Below are positions 46,407-56,007 of a stretch of DNA of 64,000 nt, piece after piece. Each line of letters opens with the position of its first letter. Position 1 is the first letter of the stretch. The DNA comes from Massilia alkalitolerans DSM 17462 (lineage in GTDB: Bacteria > Pseudomonadota > Gammaproteobacteria > Burkholderiales > Burkholderiaceae_D), in NCBI RefSeq assembly GCF_000427785.1, contig NZ_ATYR01000004.1, positions 186,001-250,000 of the forward strand, written 5' to 3'. The notes under the pieces were generated by a model, which ran no database searches, was not told the origin of the DNA, and worked only from the letters and a program-made list of their open reading frames with translations. The translations under genes were made by a program, and so were the position numbers.

Positions 46407-47743
46407 GCGGCGACGGCCAGTAGCTCGAGCCGCAGTTCCTTCAGGCCGGCCGGGACGTAGATCGAGATCGATTGGGCCTTGAGCATGCGCTCGTACATCG
46501 GCCCTTTCGCCTCCAGCACGAAGTAGCAGGTCTCGGGACGCACCGGCACCGCCGCCGGCAGTTGCGGCGCGTACTGCAGCCGCACGCCCGGCAGCGCCGA
46601 CAGCACGAACGTCTCGACGTCGTCCGGCGCGCCGACCTTGAAGCGTAGCGGCACCACGTCCACCAGCTCTACCGCGGGAATGGCGGCCGATACCACGATG
46701 TAGAAGGTGGTCCGCTCGTCGATCTTGCCCGAGTCGAGCGCGCCGATGTGGTAGGACGGCCGTACCTCGCTGAGGGCGATGGCGAAGTATTTGGAAGAGA
46801 TCACCGTGTCGAGCAGCTCGCGGATGATCGCATGCAGCTTGGTGAAGGACGGTCCCGGATCGTTGTGCTGGTAGGGCGGCAGGTCGCCCAAGGTCCAGCT
46901 CTTGGAGAAAGTCATCAGCCCGCCCGCCAGATCGAGCAGCTGCTCGTACAGGCGCTCCGGATGCAGGGCCGGATGGTTGAAGTGGTGGGTCAAGGTCGCA
47001 TACGCGGAACTGGCCGTGTGCAGCAGCCAGAACGAGGACATGTCGCCCGAGCGGAACTCCACCACGTTGCGGCTCGGCTCGCGCTGGTGCCCGTACAGGG
47101 CGGCAGTCTTGGCCTGCAGTGCATCGAGCAGGCGGCGCAGCTGCTGGAACAGCACCGGCGCGGCCCCGGTCGACAGCGTCGGCGGCACGAAGCTCTCGTC
47201 CATCTCGAAGCCGCCGGTGGAGGCGCGCCGCAGCCGCAGTAGCGGAAAGTGGATGTAGGAGTCGCGCGGCTCCGACTCCGACACCAGCCGCACCGCCTTC
47301 TTCAGGTAGGCCAGTTGTACCGGCGCGGCCTGGGTGTACAGGTCGGGCGTTTCCTGGTTCGCCTGCACGAAGCGCGCCGTGTTGCTGGCCTGCCCGGGCG
47401 GGGTGAAATTGCCGCTGAACGGCTTCATGCCGGGCAGGGCGACGTAATAGGTGATGGTCTGCTGGGAGGGCGGCAGCAGGCTCAGGTCCACCGTCTCGGG
47501 CAGGGCGTCGACGTCCGGGGCGTCGACCAGTTCCCCGTCCTGGAAGCGCACCGCCAGGGCCAGCAGCCGCAGCATGCTGTTGGCCAGGGCTTCGCGGTCG
47601 ACCTGCAGGGCCTCCACGCCCCATGCATAGGGATGGACGGCCTTGATGCTCTTGTGGAGGCATTGCTCGTGATAGAGGTCTTGCCGCTGGAAGTGCTGTG
47701 GACGCAATAACAGGCCTTCGCCCCAGAGAACTTTGCTAGTCAT
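46403..47743 (-). CDS. tssK: T6SS baseplate protein TssK
   Basis: Baseplate-membrane complex adaptor of 446 residues. It starts MTSKVLWGEGLLLRPQHFQRQDLYHE, the hallmark TssK opening, with the usual shoulder, neck and head regions and LPPYQHNDPGPSF near the C-terminal domain. It is divergent from tssE with about 170 bp between starts. It is the first gene of the minus-strand unit with vgrG and the toxin cassette. Confidence 0.94.
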   Translation of the reverse strand: MTSKVLWGEGLLLRPQHFQRQDLYHEQCLHKSIKAVHPYAWGVEALQVDREALANSMLRLLALAVRFQDGELVDAPDVDALPETVDLSLLPPSQQTITYYVALPGMKPFSGNFTPPGQASNTARFVQANQETPDLYTQAAPVQLAYLKKAVRLVSESEPRDSYIHFPLLRLRRASTGGFEMDESFVPPTLSTGAAPVLFQQLRRLLDALQAKTAALYGHQREPSRNVVEFRSGDMSSFWLLHTASSAYATLTHHFNHPALHPERLYEQLLDLAGGLMTFSKSWTLGDLPPYQHNDPGPSFTKLHAIIRELLDTVISSKYFAIALSEVRPSYHIGALDSGKIDERTTFYIVVSAAIPAVELVDVVPLRFKVGAPDDVETFVLSALPGVRLQYAPQLPAAVPVRPETCYFVLEAKGPMYERMLKAQSISIYVPAGLKELRLELLAVAA

Positions 47744-47910
47744 CTCTGCCTTCCCTCAATGTTTGGTGTGATTTGGCGGAACCTACCCGAGAAACCATAA
47801 CAACTGGAAAGGGTTGCCCATGTGAAGTTGATCAAACGTTGACGCTGCCCGGCATGGCAACATCGAATTTCGTTTTTTGCCGTCCACACGGCGGCACAAA
47901 GGGGAGCGCG

Positions 47911-48411
47911 ATGAAGGGTTACACGCCAGGCTTGTTCGACCGCCTGCTGGGCATGCCGAGCCGCGGGCCGGGCAAGACTGCCGCGCAAAGGCTGACGATC
48001 GACGAGCTGAAGGACACGGTGGCGCGTGACCTCGAGTCCCTGCTCAACACGCGTTCCAGCATCCCGGAAGGCGCGCTCAAGGCCTACCCCGAATGCAGCC
48101 GCTCGATGGTCACCTATGGGTTGAACGACTTCGCCGACCGCTGCCTGTCCAGCCCGACCGACCGCGCGTCCATCTGCGCCAGCATCGAGAAGACCATTGC
48201 CTGCCACGAGCCGCGCCTGCGCAACATACGGGCGAATCTCGACCTGCACGGCGAGTCGGTGAACCGCCTGAATTTTTCGATCACCGCCGTGCTGGTGGCC
48301 AGCGTGTCGCAGGAGCCGGTCAACTTCGACGCCGTCCTGACGCCATCGACCCTGCAGTACAGCATCAGCAAGGCCGGCAAGGCAGCGCGCGCCGCGCCGC
48401 TGGGGACCTGA
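47911..48411 (+). CDS. tssE: T6SS baseplate protein TssE
   Basis: gp25-like baseplate component of 166 residues. LFDRLLGM near the N-terminus and the EPR-type segment ACHEPRLRNIRANLD are characteristic. I start at MKGYTPGLF (47911), where GGGGAG is well placed. The 46 codons upstream in the same frame are probably leader. It is the first gene of tssE-F-G, 3 bp before tssF. Confidence 0.92.
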   Translation: MKGYTPGLFDRLLGMPSRGPGKTAAQRLTIDELKDTVARDLESLLNTRSSIPEGALKAYPECSRSMVTYGLNDFADRCLSSPTDRASICASIEKTIACHEPRLRNIRANLDLHGESVNRLNFSITAVLVASVSQEPVNFDAVLTPSTLQYSISKAGKAARAAPLGT

Positions 48412-48414
48412 ACC

Positions 48415-50256
48415 ATGGACCAGATGCTGCCCTATTACGAGAGCGAACTCGGCTACCTGCGCCGCGACCTGCGCGAGTTCGCCGAGCGCTATCCACGGAT
48501 CGCCGGGCGCCTCCTGATCAGCGGCGAGGTATGCGAAGACCCGCATACCGAACGCATGATCGAATCCTTCGCGCTGCTCAACGCGCGCATCGCCAAGCGC
48601 CTCGACGACGACTACCCGGAGTTCACGGAAGCGCTGTTCGAGGTGCTGTATCCGCACTACCTGCGCCCCTTTCCTTCGTGCTCGATCGCGCGCATGGACT
48701 TCGGCGGCGCCGCCAAGCAGGCCGGCACCAGTATCATCGCGCGCGGCACCCAGCTGAACACGCGCCCGGTGCGCGGCGCGGCCTGCACCTTCCGCACGGT
48801 CTATCCGGTTACGGTGGCGCCGCTGGCGCTTGCCCGCGCCGCCTTCTCGGCCATCATCGACGCGCCCGACGCGGTGCGCCTGCCGGGGAATGCGTCTTCC
48901 AGCATCAGCCTCACCGTGTCCTCTACTTCCGAGCAGGGTTCGATCGCCCAGCTCGCGCTGCCGATGCTGCGCGTCTTCATCGACGGCGAACCCTCGTTCT
49001 GCGCGGCCCTGCGCGACGCGCTCTTCATGCGCGGCGTCGCGGCGTATGTCGAAGCCGACAACAGCGGCCGCTGGACTGCGCTGCCCGCCATCCCGGTGCA
49101 TCCCGCCGGCTTCGACGAAGAAGAATCGCTGATCGATTTCCCGGCGCGTTCGCACGCCGCCTACCGCCTGCTGACCGAATACTTCTGCTTCCCGGAGAAG
49201 TTCAACTTCGTCGACATCGATTTGCACGCGCTGGCCGCGCATGCGCCTCCCGGTGCGCGCACCCTGACCCTGCACCTGGCCCTGTCCGGTGTGCGTTCCG
49301 ATTCGAACCTGGCGCGCATGCTCGGCACCCTGTCCACCAACAACGTGCTGCTGGGCTGCACCCCGGTGATCAACCTGTTCCGCCAGCGCGGCGAACCTAT
49401 CCGCGTGACGCACACCAGCGCCAGCTACCCGGTGCTGGCCGACGCACGGCGCGCCTTTGCCTACGAGGTCTATGCGATCGAGTCCTTGAGCCTGATCCGC
49501 CAGACCCCGCAGGGCGAGACCCTGGTGCAGTTCCGTCCCTTCTACGCGCTGAAGCACGCGCAGATGCCGGATGACGCCGGCCACTACTATGCGGTGCGGC
49601 GCGACGCGTCGCTGGCGGAGAGGAGCCCCGGTTTCGAAACCCAGGTGTCGATCGTCGACATCGACTTCGACCCGGGCGAAGTGGAAACCGACACCCTGAA
49701 TATCGAACTCACCTGCACCAACCGCGACTTGCCGGCCAGCTTGAGCTATGGCCAGCAGGGCGGCGACCTGTTCCTGGAAGGCGGCTCGAGCGTCCGATCG
49801 ATCGCTTTCCTGCGCAAGCCGACAAGCTCCCACCGCTTCGCCAGCGGCCGCGGCGCGCACTGGCGCCTGATCTCGCACCTGGCGTTGAACCACCTGTCGC
49901 TGGCCGACGGCGGCGTCGATGCCTTCCGCGAGATGCTGGCCCTGTACGACCTGCCCCGCTCGCCATCCTCGCAGCGCCAGATCGGCGGCATCAAGGCGAT
50001 CGCCCAGCGGCCCACCACGGCCTGGCTGGCCGGTAATCCCTTCACCTGCCTGGTGCGTGGCGTCGAAGTCCGCCTGAGCATCGACGAGGAAGCCTTTGTC
50101 GGCAGCGGCATCCATGCCTTTGCCCAGGTGGTCGAGCGCTTCCTGGCGCTGTACGTGCATGCCAACAGCTTCACCCAGCTGGTGATCGCATCGAGCAAAA
50201 CCGGAGAAGAGATATTGACATGCCAGTCCCGCAGCGGCGATTTGAGCCTGCTGTAA
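48415..50256 (+). CDS. tssF: T6SS baseplate protein TssF
   Basis: Baseplate wedge protein of 613 residues. MLPYYESELGYLRRDLREFAERYPRIAGRL is the universal TssF opening. It carries DPHTERMIESFALLNARIAKRLDDDYPEFTEAL and the C-terminal region with RGVEVRLSIDEEAF. Length is normal. It overlaps tssG by 37 bp, so the two are translationally coupled and form the TssF2-TssG wedge. Confidence 0.95.
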   Translation: MDQMLPYYESELGYLRRDLREFAERYPRIAGRLLISGEVCEDPHTERMIESFALLNARIAKRLDDDYPEFTEALFEVLYPHYLRPFPSCSIARMDFGGAAKQAGTSIIARGTQLNTRPVRGAACTFRTVYPVTVAPLALARAAFSAIIDAPDAVRLPGNASSSISLTVSSTSEQGSIAQLALPMLRVFIDGEPSFCAALRDALFMRGVAAYVEADNSGRWTALPAIPVHPAGFDEEESLIDFPARSHAAYRLLTEYFCFPEKFNFVDIDLHALAAHAPPGARTLTLHLALSGVRSDSNLARMLGTLSTNNVLLGCTPVINLFRQRGEPIRVTHTSASYPVLADARRAFAYEVYAIESLSLIRQTPQGETLVQFRPFYALKHAQMPDDAGHYYAVRRDASLAERSPGFETQVSIVDIDFDPGEVETDTLNIELTCTNRDLPASLSYGQQGGDLFLEGGSSVRSIAFLRKPTSSHRFASGRGAHWRLISHLALNHLSLADGGVDAFREMLALYDLPRSPSSQRQIGGIKAIAQRPTTAWLAGNPFTCLVRGVEVRLSIDEEAFVGSGIHAFAQVVERFLALYVHANSFTQLVIASSKTGEEILTCQSRSGDLSLL

Positions 50257-51308
50257 TCGAGCGCCTGTTCCGCGAGCCCTACCGCTTCGAGTACGTCCAG
50301 GCGGTGCGCATGCTCGAACTGTGGCTGCGCCGGCGCGGCAAGCCTTCGCGCGACCTGGTGGCGCAGTACCTGCGCTTCCAGAATTCGGTCTCGCTCGGTT
50401 TTCCGGCCAGCCAGCTCGAAGCGGTGCAGGCCGAGCCGCGCGACATCGATACCAGGCCTGCGGCGCTGGCCGCCGCGCTGGACGCGGGGGCGCTCAAGTA
50501 CGTGCGCCTGACGCCGTCCTTCATGGGCCTGCTGGGCGGCCACGGCGTGCTGCCGCTGCACTACACCGAGCGCATCGCCGAGCACCAGTCGCTGGAAAAG
50601 GGGGAATCGGAAGCCGAAGGCGCACGCGCCTTCCTCGACACCTTTTCCAACCGCACGCTGGCCCTGTTCTACGAAGCCTGGCGCAAGTACCGCCTGGCCC
50701 TGCAATACCAGCGCGACGGCCACGACGCCTTCCTGCCTTTGCTCCTGAGCCTGGCCGGACTGGGCAGCGGCGCGCTGCGGCAGCGCCTGGCCGGCAGCGA
50801 GGATGGGGTGGTGCTGGACGAGTCGATCGCCTACTTTGCCGGTGCGATGCGCCAGCGCCCGGCCTCCAGCATGCAGCTGGGGCGGGTGCTGTCGGAATAT
50901 TTTGGACAGCGCGTCAATGCCGAGCAGTTCGTCGGCTGCTGGTACGAGGTGCCCCCAAGCCAGCAGACCATCCTGGGCAGCGACAATGCGGTGCTCGGTG
51001 GAGGTGCCATCGCCGGCGCGCGCGTCTGGCAGCGCGACCTGCGCCTGCGCCTGGTGGTGGGTCCGCTGGACCGGGCCGGCTTCAACGACTTCCTGCCGGG
51101 CGGGCTGGCCGCGCGGGCGCTGCGCAGCATGCTGGCGATGTTCACCGGGCTGTCGCTCGAATACGAGGTGGAACTGGTGCTGCTGGCAGCCGACGTGCGC
51201 AACGTGCGGCTGGAAGGGGATGAAGGCCGGCTGGGCTGGGATGCCTACCTGGTCGAGGGATTGCAGACCGAAGACCGACGCGATGTGCGCTACGAATTAA
51301 GTCTCTAG
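50220..51308 (+). CDS. tssG: T6SS baseplate protein TssG
   Basis: Baseplate wedge protein of 362 residues. It shows ERLFREPYRFEYVQAVRMLEL, RFQNSVSLGFPASQLEAV, VRLTPSFMGLLGGHGVLPLHYTE and a C-terminal GPLDRAGFNDFLPGG, all TssG family blocks. It is the last gene of the plus-strand T6SS unit and its end overlaps the convergent DUF2750 gene by 4 bp. No membrane-complex, sheath or ClpV gene follows. Confidence 0.94.
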   Translation: MPVPQRRFEPAVIERLFREPYRFEYVQAVRMLELWLRRRGKPSRDLVAQYLRFQNSVSLGFPASQLEAVQAEPRDIDTRPAALAAALDAGALKYVRLTPSFMGLLGGHGVLPLHYTERIAEHQSLEKGESEAEGARAFLDTFSNRTLALFYEAWRKYRLALQYQRDGHDAFLPLLLSLAGLGSGALRQRLAGSEDGVVLDESIAYFAGAMRQRPASSMQLGRVLSEYFGQRVNAEQFVGCWYEVPPSQQTILGSDNAVLGGGAIAGARVWQRDLRLRLVVGPLDRAGFNDFLPGGLAARALRSMLAMFTGLSLEYEVELVLLAADVRNVRLEGDEGRLGWDAYLVEGLQTEDRRDVRYELSL

Positions 51309-51727
51309 CGCCGGCTCAGCTCGCGCTCCAGGTCCACCCGCAGCGTGGTGGCCGTCGGTGTCAGCCCGCGGTCGCCCGGCGTATAGAAAATGCCGGGCAA
51401 TACCTCATCCTCTTCCAGCTGGGGCAGCAAATCGCTCATCAGGTCGTCCAGTGAAAAGGCTTGCGGCTCGTAGCCATCCCATTCGTATTCCGCGCACAGG
51501 TCGGCGAATTCGCTGGCAGGCCACATGGCGAACACCAGGGTGCCGTCGTCGGTCTTGGCCAGCGCCCAGCCGTCGCGGTACAGTCCCCATGCTTCGCCCG
51601 ACGCCGCCACCTGCTGCACGAAACGCGTATAGCGCTGCCGGGCGGGCAGGGTGACCACGTCCGCCAGCTGCTGCGCGCCGAGCTTGATTGCTGAAAGTGT
51701 CTGCTCGCTCAAGGTATCCACCGCCAA
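51305..51727 (-). CDS. DUF2750 family protein
   Basis: Small acidic protein of about 140 residues. RYTRFVQQVAASGEAWGLYRDGWALAKTDDG and FAMWPASEFADLCAEYEWDGYEPQAFSLDDLM follow the DUF2750 pattern, a family related to SMI1/KNR4-type or immunity-like proteins. It starts at TTG (51727) or at GTG two codons later. Neither has a strong ribosome-binding site. It is convergent with tssG. An immunity role is possible but not shown. Confidence 0.75.
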   Translation of the reverse strand: MAVDTLSEQTLSAIKLGAQQLADVVTLPARQRYTRFVQQVAASGEAWGLYRDGWALAKTDDGTLVFAMWPASEFADLCAEYEWDGYEPQAFSLDDLMSDLLPQLEEDEVLPGIFYTPGDRGLTPTATTLRVDLERELSRR

Positions 51728-51916
51728 AATAAATGCCGTCTCCGGGAGGATACGCCGGATCGCGAATCGGTGGCGCGGGCACCCGTCACCATTACCTGGC
51801 AGGTAATCGCCAGCCCCCAGCCGCCTGCGGAAAAATGGTGGCCAGCGTCACCGGTTTCCTCGACAAGGCGTGAAGCCTGGGCCACAATCGGCCGCAACTG
51901 GATCGGAAGGCAAGCC

Positions 51917-52759
51917 ATGGATACTGCAGCGCGCGCAGTGGACAACCAGTACTTCAGCGATTTCGCCGCCGCGCTGCGCTATTGGCGCGGCAAGCGCGGG
52001 GCCAGCCAGCTCAAGCTGTCGGTGGACACCGGCATCTCGCAGCGCCACCTGAGTTTCCTGGAGACGGGCAGGGCGGCGCCAAGCCGCGAGCTGATCCTCA
52101 AGCTGGGCCTGGTGCTCGACATCCCGCTGCGCCAGCGTAATGCGATGCTGCTGGCGGCCGGCTTCGCGCCGGCCTACCGCGAGCGCAGCCTGTCGGACCC
52201 GGAGCTGGCGTCCGTGATGCAGGCGCTCGACTTCATGCTGGCCCAGCAGGCGCCCTATCCGGCCCTGGTGGTCGACCGCCTGTGGAACCTGGTGATGGCG
52301 AACGAGCCGGCCGCCCGCATGATGCGTTTTTTCCTCGGCATGCCGGCTAATTCCCCGATCCCGCGCGACGGTTCGGTCAACGTGCTCAAGCTGACGCTCG
52401 ACCCGGACGGCTTGCGGCGCCACCTGCTGAACTGGGAAGACGTCTGCACCGACCTGCTGCAGTGGGTGCAGCGGGAGGCGATGGGCGATGGTCCGGGCAG
52501 CGAGGCGAGTGCCTTGCTGGACGAGCTGATGGCCTTTCCCGGCATCGCAGGCGCGACCAGCCAGCCCAACCTCGACCGCCGCGCCCTGCCCTTCCTGCCG
52601 GTCCAGCTGCGCAAGGACGAGGTGACGCTGAACCTGTTCACCACCATCACCACGCTGGGCACGCCGCACGACGTAACCGTGCACGAGCTGCGGCTGGAAT
52701 CCTTCTTCCCGGCGGATGCGGCCAGCCGCGCGTGGTTCGAGGCACAAGCGGCTGGCTGA
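51917..52759 (+). CDS. XRE-family regulator with MmyB-like ligand-binding domain
   Basis: Regulator of 280 residues. The N-terminal helix-turn-helix ([45 protein letters not shown]) begins at about residue 14. A MmyB-like domain follows ([24 protein letters not shown] and the C-terminal [22 protein letters not shown]), related to PAS-like sensors. The ATG at 51917 has a GGAAGG site. It precedes the ynfA-like gene by 35 bp. Its targets are unknown. Confidence 0.85.
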   Translation: MDTAARAVDNQYFSDFAAALRYWRGKRGASQLKLSVDTGISQRHLSFLETGRAAPSRELILKLGLVLDIPLRQRNAMLLAAGFAPAYRERSLSDPELASVMQALDFMLAQQAPYPALVVDRLWNLVMANEPAARMMRFFLGMPANSPIPRDGSVNVLKLTLDPDGLRRHLLNWEDVCTDLLQWVQREAMGDGPGSEASALLDELMAFPGIAGATSQPNLDRRALPFLPVQLRKDEVTLNLFTTITTLGTPHDVTVHELRLESFFPADAASRAWFEAQAAG

Positions 52760-52794
52760 GGATAAGATGGGCGTTTTCCACAAGCGCGTCCTCC

Positions 52795-53142
52795 ATGCCC
52801 TTCGATCTCCTGCCCTTCGGCCGCATGGCCGGCCTGTTCTTCGTCACCGCCATCGCCGAGCTGCTCGGCTGCTACCTGCCTTTGCTGTGGCTGACCGGAA
52901 AGGGCTCCGCCTGGCTGCTGGTTCCGGCGGCCCTCAGCCTGGCGGTCTTCGTCTGGCTCCTGACCCTGCACCCGGCCGCCAGCGGGCGCGTCTACGCCAG
53001 CTATGGCGCGGTCTACATCGCCACCGCGCTGGCCTGGTTGTGGATCGTGGACGGCATCAGGCCGGTGTGGAGCGATTACCTGGGTGTGGCGCTGGCGCTG
53101 GCGGGTGCCGCCTGCATCGCTTTAGGACAGCGCCAGGCTTGA
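52795..53142 (+). CDS. YnfA (UPF0060) family membrane protein
   Basis: A 115-residue protein with four predicted membrane helices. [19 protein letters not shown] and [27 protein letters not shown] are family signatures. It is related to small multidrug resistance-type transporters, and activity in this organism is unknown. It is convergent with the hybrid kinase gene, whose stop lies 5 bp away. Confidence 0.9.
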   Translation: MPFDLLPFGRMAGLFFVTAIAELLGCYLPLLWLTGKGSAWLLVPAALSLAVFVWLLTLHPAASGRVYASYGAVYIATALAWLWIVDGIRPVWSDYLGVALALAGAACIALGQRQA

Positions 53143-53146
53143 ACCG

Positions 53147-55846
53147 TCAAGCGGCCAGCTTCGCCAGCAGGTCCTGCACCACGTCCAGCTGCACCGGCTT
53201 GGTCAGGTGCTGGTCGAAGCCGGCCTCGTTCGACTTGCGGCGGTCGCTATCCGCGCCCCAGCCGGTCAGCGCCACCAGCGTGACGTCTTCCAGCCCTTCC
53301 AGCCCGCGCATCGCGCGTGCGGTCTCGTAGCCGTCCATGCCGGGCATGCCGATGTCGAGGAAGGCCACCTGCGGCCGGAAGGCCTGCGCGGCCGCCAGGG
53401 CCTCGATGCCGCCGTGCGCCACCTGGGTCGTGTAGCCGCAGGCTTCCAGGATCATCGACAGCGTCGTCGCCGCGTCGACGTTGTCGTCCACCACCAGGAT
53501 CCGGGTGCCGCCCACCGCGCCCTCCGCCGATTGCGGCACGGGCTGCACCAGCGTGTCCTGGGCGCCGTCTGCGAGCGGCAGGCGCACGGTGAAGGTGCTG
53601 CCGGCATGCGGCCCGCCGCTCGCTGCCGCGACCGATCCGCCGTGCATGTCCACCAGCCTGCGCACCAGCGACAGGCCGATCCCCAGCCCGCCTTGGGCGC
53701 GTTCCAGGTGGTGCCCGACCTGGCTGAACATCTCGAACACCGAGGAGAGTTCGTCCTGGGGGATGCCGATCCCGTTGTCCGAGACCGCGATCAGCGCGTC
53801 CGATCCTTCGATGCGCAAGGACAGGCCGATGCGCCCGCCGTTAGGGGTGTACTTGGCCGCGTTGTTGAGCAGGTTGGCCACCACCTGGGCGATGCGCGTA
53901 ACGTCGGCCTCGACCGGCACCGCATGTTCCGGCACGTCCACCGACAGCTCGTGGCGGCCGGTCTCGATCAGCGGCAGGCTGGTCTCGACGGCGTTCGAGA
54001 GCACGCCGCGCAGGTCGGCGCGTTCCTTCTTGAGTTCCAGCTTGCCGCCGCTGATGCGGGCGATGTCCAGGAGGTCGTCTATCAGGTGCACCATGTGGCT
54101 GACCTGGCGTTCCATCATCTCGCGCACCCGCGCCACCGAGGCGGGGTTGTCGCCCTTCAGGCGCATGACCGACAGGCCGCTGCGGATCGGCGCCAGCGGG
54201 TTGCGCAACTCGTGCGCCAGGGTGGCCAGGAATTCGGTCTTGCGGCGGTCGGCCTCTTCCAGGTCGCTGGCCAGCTTGCGCAGGGTTTCCTCGGATTGCT
54301 TGCGCGCCGTGATGTCGCTGAACAGCAGGGCCACCCGGCGGCTGGCCGGCCCGCCGAGGCGGGTGGCATAGACGTCGAACCAGCGTCCCATCGCAGGGGC
54401 CGCGTTCTCGAAGCGCACCGGCTCGCCCATTTGCGCCACCCGGCCGTAGGTCTCGAACCAGAACGCGTCGAGGGTCGGGATCATCTCGCGCGCCGTCCTG
54501 CCCACCGCGTCATGCAGGCCCGTATGGGCCTCGAACATCGGGTTCATCTCGAGGAAGCGGTAGTCGACCGGCCGGTCCTGCGCGTCGAAGATCATCTCGA
54601 AGATGCAGAAGCCCTGGTCGACCGATTCGAACAGGGTGCGGTAGCGCTCCTCGCTGGCGCGCAGCTTCTCGGCGGCGCGCCGGCTTTCGGTGGTGTCGAC
54701 CACGATCGCCACCAGGCCCTGGAATTCGCCGTTCGGGCCGCGCAGCGCGTTGACGCTGCTGGTGGCCGGCATTACGCTGCCGTCGCGGCGCAGGTATTCC
54801 TTGTCGATGACCACGCCCGACTCGCCGCCGGCCAGCAGGCGCACCGCCTCCAGCGTCACCGGCACCGAATCCGGGGCGGTGACGTCGAGCACGCTGGCGC
54901 CCAGCAGTTCCGCCTCGGTGCGCTGCACCATCTCGCAGTACTTCTGGTTCACCAGGGTGATGCGGCCTTCGTGGTCCAGTTGCACCACGCCGGTGGCGGC
55001 CTGGCTGACGATCTTCTGGAAGCGTTCGCGGCTTTCGTACAGCTCGATCTCGGCGAGCTTGCGGTCGGTGACGTCGATGCCGTGCACCAGGATGCCCGTC
55101 ACGCGGCCGGCGTGGTCGCGCAGCGGCATGTAGACCTGGTCGACGAAACGGCGCTCCAGCGGCGCATCCGGGCGGCGCTGCAGCATCACCGGCACGTCGT
55201 TGCCGAATAGCGGCTCGCCGCTGCGGTACACGCCGTCCAGCAGTTCGACGAAGCCCTGTCCGGCGAGTTCCGGCAGCGCCTCGCGCAGGGGCACGCCGAT
55301 GTTGGAGCGGCCGCCGACCAGCTGCAGGTAGCGTTCGTTTTCCAGCTCGAACACGTGATCCGGGCCGCTGAACACGCACATGAAGGCCGGCGCTTGGCGG
55401 AACACGTCGTCCAGGCGCTGCTTGGCGCTGCGTAGCTGGGCCAGCAGGCCTTCGCGCTCGGCCTCGGCGCGCACCTGGCCGGTGATGTCGCGCGAGTTCG
55501 CCAGCAGGCCATCCTGGCCAACCCGGCTGACGGTGACCTCCCACCATTTGACGGTGCCGGCGGCGGTCGGGCAAGGCGCGCGCAGGCGCCCGACGCCGGT
55601 GCTGCGCGCCGCCGCCATCGCGGCTTCGACCTCGGCCCGGCTTCTCTCCGGCCACAGCGCGGTCCAGGGCTGGCCGCGTACCGCCTCGAAACCGTCGAGT
55701 TCCAGGGCGCGCAGGCCGTTGCTGTTCATCGCGACGATATGGCCCGCCGCGTCGAGCAGCTTGACGCAATCGGGGCTGGCTTCGAAGAGTAGATGGCCTA
55801 GTGTGGCGGGGTCGAGCGCCTGGGAGGCGTCACGGCTGTCCTGCAT
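53147..55846 (-). CDS. Multi-PAS hybrid sensor histidine kinase/response regulator
   Basis: A soluble kinase of 899 residues with several PAS/PAC domains over about residues 1-500, but no membrane segment or signal peptide. The H-box FLATLAHELRNPLAPIRSG, the N-box NLLNNAAKYTPNGG, DNGIGIP, and a C-terminal receiver (RILVVDDNVDAATTL, phosphoacceptor in FLDIGMPGMDGYE) are intact. The start at 55846 is preceded by AAGGA. The open frame upstream reaches into the Pho-box region and is not used. The signal is unknown and likely cytoplasmic, such as redox or a small molecule. Confidence 0.9.
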   Translation of the reverse strand: MQDSRDASQALDPATLGHLLFEASPDCVKLLDAAGHIVAMNSNGLRALELDGFEAVRGQPWTALWPERSRAEVEAAMAAARSTGVGRLRAPCPTAAGTVKWWEVTVSRVGQDGLLANSRDITGQVRAEAEREGLLAQLRSAKQRLDDVFRQAPAFMCVFSGPDHVFELENERYLQLVGGRSNIGVPLREALPELAGQGFVELLDGVYRSGEPLFGNDVPVMLQRRPDAPLERRFVDQVYMPLRDHAGRVTGILVHGIDVTDRKLAEIELYESRERFQKIVSQAATGVVQLDHEGRITLVNQKYCEMVQRTEAELLGASVLDVTAPDSVPVTLEAVRLLAGGESGVVIDKEYLRRDGSVMPATSSVNALRGPNGEFQGLVAIVVDTTESRRAAEKLRASEERYRTLFESVDQGFCIFEMIFDAQDRPVDYRFLEMNPMFEAHTGLHDAVGRTAREMIPTLDAFWFETYGRVAQMGEPVRFENAAPAMGRWFDVYATRLGGPASRRVALLFSDITARKQSEETLRKLASDLEEADRRKTEFLATLAHELRNPLAPIRSGLSVMRLKGDNPASVARVREMMERQVSHMVHLIDDLLDIARISGGKLELKKERADLRGVLSNAVETSLPLIETGRHELSVDVPEHAVPVEADVTRIAQVVANLLNNAAKYTPNGGRIGLSLRIEGSDALIAVSDNGIGIPQDELSSVFEMFSQVGHHLERAQGGLGIGLSLVRRLVDMHGGSVAAASGGPHAGSTFTVRLPLADGAQDTLVQPVPQSAEGAVGGTRILVVDDNVDAATTLSMILEACGYTTQVAHGGIEALAAAQAFRPQVAFLDIGMPGMDGYETARAMRGLEGLEDVTLVALTGWGADSDRRKSNEAGFDQHLTKPVQLDVVQDLLAKLAA

Positions 55847-55916
55847 GGTAGGGTCCTTGTTGGGTACTCGGCAGTATATCTGCATGCCAGGGGTATCGTC
55901 GCCAAATTCGTCAAAT

Positions 55917-55957
55917 TTGTCACACAACTGTTATCGAATGGTCACAAGGAAGTCATG
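55917..55957 (+). promoter_or_regulatory. Tandem Pho boxes upstream of phoX
   Basis: Four half-site repeats of the CTGTCAT type occur in exact 11-bp steps. Their GT(C/T)A cores lie at 55919 (TTGTCAC), 55930 (CTGTTAT), 55941 (TGGTCAC) and 55952 (AAGTCAT). This matches two adjacent PhoB dimer sites. TACCAT at 55967-55972 is a possible -10. The GTG start of phoX follows about 35 bp later. Confidence 0.8.
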
Positions 55958-56007
55958 TTCCCTCCCTACCATGCACGGACTATTCCTAACAACCAACAGG
56001 ATCACCC

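Noticed and set aside
46407-47663. Extension of the vgrG frame to 1360 codons
   Set aside because: It overlaps tssK fully. The vgrG start at 46406 overlaps the tssK stop in the ATGA manner.
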